Part shown: positions 62,398-64,000 of the stretch, one piece after another
Position numbering within the stretch: the stretch's first letter is position 1
How the letters are laid out: the number at the start of each line of letters is the position of its first letter
Assembly (NCBI GenBank): GCA_045646965.1
Contig: JAZRLR010000023.1
Span: 62,001-126,000, forward strand
Direction of reading: 5' to 3'
Length of the DNA: 64,000 bases
DNA from: HGM04593 sp045646965
GTDB lineage: Bacteria > Bacteroidota > Bacteroidia > Bacteroidales > Bacteroidaceae
Made by a program: the position numbers and the translations under genes
The notes under the pieces: generated by a model
Seen by the model: the letters and a program-made list of their open reading frames with translations, nothing else
Databases searched by the model: none
Told to the model about the DNA's origin: nothing

Positions 62398-63369
62398 ATG
62401 ATAAAAGCAAATGATGTTATAATAGCATATTCAACCAATCGCGATACGCGCCACAGAGCAACTTCGGGTGGGGTTGGCAGCGCTGTTATACAATATCTGT
62501 TCAAAAAAAATATCATAAACTCGTCAATCTCATTTACATTCAACAGCGAGGAGTTGAGATACGAGCCACAGATTATTTACTCACAAGAAGAATATTCAAT
62601 CTCGGGCAGCATATATCACGAAATAAACCTTATAAACTTTATAAAGAGCAATATCCACGCCATAAAAAGCCCGATAGCGCTGTTTGCACTACCCTGCCAG
62701 GTTGCCCCCATAAAAAACACGCTCCACAAGAACGGCATCGAAAGCTATATTATAGAGCTCACCTGCTCTTCGCAGCAGTCGTATGAGGCTACAGAATACT
62801 TGCTCAAGCACTCAAATATAAAAAAAAGCGATGTAGCACACATACAATATCGTGGTAACGGATGGCCGGGAGGTGTGCGCATAACCTTGAAAGATGGCAG
62901 AGAGCACTTTTTCCATAACAACAGTTCTGTGTGGACTAAAATCTTCCACTCACACCTGTTCATACAACCCAGATGTTTCTTATGCAGCAACGACAAACCC
63001 CGCACTGCCGATTTGGTGATAGCCGACCCGTGGAGCATAGATACATACTCTGCACCAGCAGAGGGACGCACGCTATGTGTGGTAAACAGCGACAAGATGG
63101 CAATGACACTCAATCGAATGGAAGAGGAGAATCTTGTGCAATACGAGACTGGCGACAGCAGCCTCTACACAAAATCACAATATGGCACAATCGTCCGCAA
63201 GGATTATAATCAGAGACACAAAAAAGTAATCAAGGCAGTAAAAAACATAATACAAGGCGAGAGATACAAAAAAAACATTTTATCTTCAAAAATCCTGTTC
63301 AACGCCCACTGCAGCATATACAGGATAGTATTTAAAATACTGCACAAGATATTCAAAATACATTTATAA
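62398..63369 (+). CDS. FrhB/FdhB-like iron-sulfur protein of polysaccharide loci
   Basis: Member of the coenzyme F420 hydrogenase beta-subunit family that occurs in Bacteroidota polysaccharide clusters, 323 aa. Recognisable parts are HRATSGGVGSAVIQYLF, FALPCQVAPIKNTLHKNGIE, ELTCSSQQSYEATEYLLKH, YRGNGWPGGVRITLKDGRE and CFLCSNDKPRTADLVIADPW. The N-terminal ferredoxin-type 4Fe-4S region found in longer members is absent, so only some Cys remain. The gene and the following pyruvyltransferase gene are 8 bp apart, a pairing seen often; the joint function is not known. The AT-rich sequence stands out from the ribosomal region. The start is the ATG at 62398, not the TTG before it. Confidence 0.8.
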   Translation: MIKANDVIIAYSTNRDTRHRATSGGVGSAVIQYLFKKNIINSSISFTFNSEELRYEPQIIYSQEEYSISGSIYHEINLINFIKSNIHAIKSPIALFALPCQVAPIKNTLHKNGIESYIIELTCSSQQSYEATEYLLKHSNIKKSDVAHIQYRGNGWPGGVRITLKDGREHFFHNNSSVWTKIFHSHLFIQPRCFLCSNDKPRTADLVIADPWSIDTYSAPAEGRTLCVVNSDKMAMTLNRMEEENLVQYETGDSSLYTKSQYGTIVRKDYNQRHKKVIKAVKNIIQGERYKKNILSSKILFNAHCSIYRIVFKILHKIFKIHL

Positions 63370-63377
63370 CACAGATT

Positions 63378-64000
63378 ATGAAATTTCTTATAATAGAACA
63401 ACCCGTCAATAACCGAGGAGACGAATCGGCACACAGAGGCTTTGTAAACAGGCTCTCCGAAAGTTTTCCCGACGCTACCATCCAGGTACTTTTCTTTGAG
63501 AAACTGCCCATTGAGGTAGATGAGATGCGTGTAAAAAGAGACAATGTGGAATATATCAACATACCTGTACGCCACAAAACCTTTGCTCCGCACAGGATGA
63601 TAACACTCTTCTCTATGCTTAATATGCCTTTGCTGGTGGAGCAGGTACCCTTAATAAAAAAGATTAAAAAGATATACAAAGAGGCCGACTACATAGTGTG
63701 CGCGCCCGGCGGCATTGATATGGGAGGTTTTCAAAACTGGGTTCACATAGGCCTGCTTAACCTTGCAAAAAGGATGAACAAAAAAATCATCTATTTTGCG
63801 CGTTCTATAGGCCCGTTCCCTGTAAAGACAATTTTTAACCGTCTTTTTAAGAAAAAGAGTATTGAACTTTTATCATATTTCAATTATATATCTCTGCGAG
63901 ACGAAAAATCTCAACAGTTGGCAAAGCAGTTGGGCATAAGCGTAGTCCCCACCATTGACTCGGCCTTTCTCTATTACACCCCCGAGACAGAGCCCGAGAG
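63378..64000 (+). CDS. polysaccharide pyruvyl transferase family protein (3' truncated)
   Basis: Predicted to add pyruvate ketals or a related group to capsule sugars. The frame is open from the ATG at 63378 to the window edge, 207 codons. It begins MKFLIIEQPVNNRGDESAHR and has VCAPGGIDMGGFQNW, IIYFARSIGPFPVKTIF, YISLRDEKSQQLAKQLGI and PTIDSAFLYYT. These match the CsaB/PssM-type N-terminal half (nucleotide-binding-like alpha/beta fold with the ISLRDE motif). The C-terminal half lies outside the window. Confidence 0.85.
   Translation, partial: MKFLIIEQPVNNRGDESAHRGFVNRLSESFPDATIQVLFFEKLPIEVDEMRVKRDNVEYINIPVRHKTFAPHRMITLFSMLNMPLLVEQVPLIKKIKKIYKEADYIVCAPGGIDMGGFQNWVHIGLLNLAKRMNKKIIYFARSIGPFPVKTIFNRLFKKKSIELLSYFNYISLRDEKSQQLAKQLGISVVPTIDSAFLYYTPETEPE

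Overview
The window reads as chromosomal DNA of a member of the Bacteroidales. The main evidence is the promoters: again and again a TTG/TTTG box sits about 19-21 nt upstream of TAnnTTTG (a few have TAnnTTCG), which is the Bacteroidota primary-sigma consensus. Gene starts lack strong Shine-Dalgarno sequences. The gene content also fits: a TonB receptor-PnuT-thiamine pyrophosphokinase operon, Lnb-type lipoprotein N-acyltransferase, the coaX-OMP-TPR-lptC-CNNM-PpiD series, rimP-nusA-infB-cvpA-sufBCDS, and rplM-rpsI-rpsB-tsf. The genus cannot be fixed from the sequence alone. I saw no insertion sequence, CRISPR array or rRNA.

Layout. 1-3044: thiamine-uptake operon, entering the window inside the receptor gene. 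3028-6482 (minus): a GH110-type alpha-galactosidase translationally linked to an RluA-type pseudouridine synthase. 6600-13000: accessory region with a four-repeat NPCBM-like envelope protein, a small secreted-protein gene with a stop codon in its signal peptide, and a minus-strand operon of MORN-repeat, Sel1-repeat and DUF1963 proteins. 13264-17179: secA and a small partner gene. 17311-24030: TetR-regulated RND efflux operon ending in a PII-like gene. 24072-35334: a secreted lectin-like protein, Lnb with a probable pseudo-phosphatase, then the coaX to PpiD envelope cluster. 35493-41558: metallophosphoesterase, a phage-tail-like protein, tRNA-Asn, a C-terminal processing protease, a small membrane protein and an ATP-grasp protein. 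41705-52447: rimP-nusA-infB-cvpA-sufB-sufC-sufD-sufS-rnhB, read as one transcription unit. 52601-55526 (minus): tsf, rpsB, rpsI, rplM. 55564-55737: tRNA-Leu. 55833-64000: polysaccharide locus (Stealth phosphotransferase, four GT2 glycosyltransferases, a B12-binding radical SAM enzyme, an FrhB-like protein and a pyruvyltransferase that runs off the window) with an isolated rubredoxin gene.

The least expected signals are regulatory. At several promoters (secA, ppiD, rimP and the GH110 gene) an ATG lies 6-7 nt after the -7 box, which is about where transcription should start. At three of them it opens a short ORF ending just before or overlapping the main gene. At rimP this mini-ORF runs through a perfect intrinsic-terminator hairpin, which suggests attenuation of the nusA-infB operon. 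Other points of interest are a glycine-zipper insertion inside the fourth NPCBM-like domain, loss of the nucleophile and metal ligands in the alkaline-phosphatase-fold protein beside Lnb, a duplicated hairpin element with a compensating base pair upstream of secA, and structured leaders before rplM and rpsB.
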